A stretch of DNA of 64,000 nucleotides from Sindora glabra (lineage: Eukaryota > Streptophyta > Magnoliopsida > Fabales > Fabaceae), in assembly GCA_020226215.1 (NCBI GenBank), contig CM035234.1:10444713-10508712 (forward strand), read 5' to 3'. The notes under the pieces were generated by a model. That model was not told the origin of the DNA, did not search any database, and saw nothing but the letters and a program-made list of their open reading frames with translations. Each line of letters starts with the position of its first letter. Position 1 is the stretch's first letter. Both the position numbers and the translations under genes were made by a program. Positions 61,510 through 64,000 of this stretch are shown piece by piece.

Positions 61510-62619
61510 TGCCTTTATTTTTATCCAATAAAGAGAAGGTAATTTCACATTTTAATATATCAAAAATTAAAAACATATATAATTTCTAATACAATTTGGT
61601 CAACAAATAATCATTTCTTTTTTATGGAACAAAAGTAAGGATATATATTATATTCGGGGTTTACAAAAATTTCTTGATATACTATTATTTCCTCTCAAAA
61701 GTTATAAATTTAACATAAAAGTTATTAATTTGTGATTTACGAAGTTAGGCGAAGAACATTTGAAATTATTAGCACCTTAATATTAGTATTGTGTTGGTAG
61801 ATTTGTTTTATAATCAATAATTGCGGCCGCATTAAGCGCACGTGTTTCAAGTCGATAAGATCATACACAAACGTCATGTATTCACAAAACATCTTTAGAT
61901 TGGCCCAAGAGTACGTCATTTGCACCAAAAAATTCTGATTCCTGCTTTTGAAAAATTATGTTTTATAGTTGTGAGACGGACGGAGTGAATTGGAACCGTT
62001 TATTTTTTACACGACATTTTTGTAGATTCAGACTAATTCATAGTTTTTTATTTATAATTTTTCTAAAATTTTTTAACTTTTAAATAATAAAAAATTAAAA
62101 TTATTGAAAAATATTACATATTTATTCATAAATTAATATAATATAATTTAAAATTATATATAATCTTAAAAAATATTCTATATATAAAATCTAAATCATA
62201 AAATACTTATAAAATAAAAATATTATTTATATATTATTCATAATATAATTCTATATAACTAAAAATAAAAATATAAGTTTACACGACTAAAAATGTTGGG
62301 TTATATAATATTTAGAAATATAAAAAAAAATTGCTAGTTATCCAACCTATCCGCGAGCTTTCATGGGTTAGCCCAATTGTGACTTGCTACTTCTAGAACC
62401 TCTAAAATAAAGCACTAAATCCTTCAATTCATTTCAACAATTTTATTTAATTTATATCATTTGACACCTTAAATGTTATTTTTTTATTTCTTTTTAAGTG
62501 TCACTTCAAAAAAAAATTATTCTTATTTATCAGTTATTTTAGGAATTCAAGAATGTATTTATTATTTTCTTTCAAATATTATTTGTATAATTTAAATAAA
62601 TACTCAATGACTTTACTTA
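61510..62619. other. AT-rich intergenic DNA, nothing recognised
   Basis: No gene or clear repeat beyond the flanking MITEs. Confidence 0.5.
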
Positions 62620-63422
62620 GGCTCCGTTTTGCGTAACAAATAAGTTAACTTATAACTTATTAATCTAGTCAATAAGTTATAAGTTAGTCTCTAGAGGTGT
62701 TTCTCGTATTAACTTATAAGTTACTTTAAATAGTTTATAAGCTCTGATTTAATAAGTTATCTAAAGTAACTTATAAGTTATAAATTACTATTTTTTTAAA
62801 TTCTTTTCAAATCTATCTTTATTCCTTTTTTTAATTTACAACTCATATCTTTTGTAATATAAATTTAAGTAATTTTTAAAAAATATATTTAATTATATTT
62901 TAAGTAATTGTAGCTTATAAGTTCTGATTTAATAAACTACCTAGAGTAGCTTATAACTTATAAGTTACTATTTTTAAATTCTTTTCAAATTTATCCTTAT
63001 TTATTTTTTTAATTTATAACTCATATCTTTTGTAATATAAATTTAAGTAATTTTAAAAAAATATATTTAATTATATTTTAAGTAATTATAGTTTTATAAA
63101 AAATAATAAAATAAAAATTACATAAGTAAATAAATACATAAATTTATAAAATATAATTAATTAAATATTAAAAATTATACTTTTATTTTAAACTTTTTAA
63201 TTACATTAATATAATTTAATTTTTAGATAAATATAAATTATTTTAATTATATATATTTCTATTAATATATTCTTTTATGTCATTTTACAATTTCAGCTAA
63301 TTCAACAGCTAATTTTATGAAATACTTTAGTTAGTTTATCAACTATCAATTATAAGTTATCAGTTATTAGTTAACTTATTAGCTATCAGCTAATTTATCA
63401 ATTAGTTGCGTGAAACGGAACC
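62620..63422. mobile_element. Tourist-like (PIF/Harbinger) MITE, 803 bp, with TTA target-site duplication
   Basis: The left end GGCTCCGTTTTGCGTAAC and the reverse complement of the right end GGTTCCGTTTCACGCAAC are terminal inverted repeats. TTA lies directly outside both (62617-62619 and 63423-63425). The interior holds two direct copies of a segment of about 170 bp (about 62740-62910 and 62911-63080). No transposase. Confidence 0.85.
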
Positions 63423-63575
63423 TTATAAATTAATTTTTTATGGATGATATATTTATAAATTATAACTCATTTCTTTTATAATCTAAATAAATGTTCAATA
63501 ACTTTACCTATAAATTATTTTTTTGTAGATGATATATTTATAAATTATAACTCATTTTTTTAAAAATTAAAGTTA
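63423..63575. repeat. Short tandem repeat, unit about 95 bp, interrupted by the Tourist-like MITE
   Basis: GATGATATATTTATAAATTA and AACTCATTT recur at about 63443 and 63527. The sequence left of the MITE (AAATAAATACTCAATGACTT) matches the end of the unit at 63485-63505, so the MITE sits inside an earlier unit. Confidence 0.6.
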
Positions 63576-64000
63576 TTTATTAAATTTCTTATACCTTATA
63601 TATTATCCTTAATCGATACTCACAAAAGAAAAGAGCGAGTATTATAAATAGGTATAAATTCTCTCCTTTTACGACTAGAATTGAATACAATTTAATTTTA
63701 AAAGTCTTCTGTTTGACTTCAATGCACTAAATATTGTTTAAAGATGGTTCTCCTCAAATTTACAATTAATTTGTGCTCATCAAAGATGTTCAAGAAATCA
63801 ACTGGGGAATCAATCAATTTTTGGTCTATATATATATATATATATATATATAAACAAACAGTAGTATTAGAACCTTAATTACGAGAAACTTGAAATTAGT
63901 TTTCAAATTAATGTCAAATGTTTTAAAATAGGTATAACATATTAATTGATTGACAACATGATCAATTAATACTTCCTTTAAGTATATCAAATTAATTAAT
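63576..64000. other. AT-rich intergenic DNA to the window end
   Basis: Nothing recognised apart from the TA microsatellite. Confidence 0.5.
63827..63852. repeat. (TA)n microsatellite
   Basis: About 13 TA dinucleotides. Confidence 0.95.

Noticed and set aside
1..64000. Search for CRISPR arrays, operons, phage or viral genes and biosynthetic clusters
   Set aside because: The window is plant nuclear DNA with spliced genes; no regularly spaced repeats, prokaryotic ribosome sites or virus-like genes beyond retrotransposon relics were seen.

Overview
This is AT-rich nuclear DNA from a flowering plant, almost certainly a eudicot. The evidence is short U-rich spliced introns, plant-specific gene families (a KELP coactivator and a WRC/RING/JmjC demethylase), a (TTTAGGG)n telomere-type tract, and many plant transposon relics (copia gag, Ty3/gypsy, RTE and L1 LINEs, Stowaway/Tourist-like MITEs, foldback elements). 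I cannot name the species. There is no CRISPR array, operon or other prokaryotic feature.

Two protein-coding genes and one tRNA are well supported. (1) A minus-strand gene at 18158-14195 starts as KELP (DEK_C plus PC4 domains, 3 exons, 173 aa). It can instead run, by use of a GTGAGT splice donor that overlaps the KELP stop codon, in frame into a copia-type gag ORF with a CCHC zinc knuckle; that product would be 506 aa. (2) A plus-strand gene at 36234-43059 has 13 coding exons whose joined length is an exact multiple of three. It encodes a 1025-aa KDM3/JMJD1-type histone demethylase of the JMJ25/JMJ27 group. (3) A tRNA-Gln(CUG) gene lies about 245 bp upstream of the KELP start codon on the same strand. 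From memory, the two protein genes match an adjacent Arabidopsis pair (AT4G00980 zinc knuckle, AT4G00990 JMJ27), here separated by about 18 kb of repeats.

Layout: 1-8.0 kb is intergenic with a 166-bp hairpin MITE, two other inverted-repeat elements and an interstitial telomere tract set in scrambled filler DNA. 8.1-11.9 kb is a decayed Ty3/gypsy element (RNase H, integrase, C-terminal tail, 3' LTR). 14.2-18.5 kb holds the KELP/gag gene and the tRNA. 19.9-21.9 kb is a 2-kb foldback element. 22-28.7 kb is AT-rich with nothing recognised. 28.7-30.7 kb is a second long inverted repeat with a MITE-like loop. 31.7-35.1 kb is a probable minus-strand solo LTR. 36.2-43.2 kb is the demethylase gene. 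44.2-47.7 kb carries a MITE and two LINE remnants. 47.7-64 kb is intergenic with several tandem duplications and MITEs.

The most notable points are the KELP/gag fusion through a stop-codon-overlapping splice donor, a 608-bp tandem duplication in the same gene that creates an in-frame candidate cassette exon, and the telomere-repeat/templated-filler scar at 6.66-6.98 kb.
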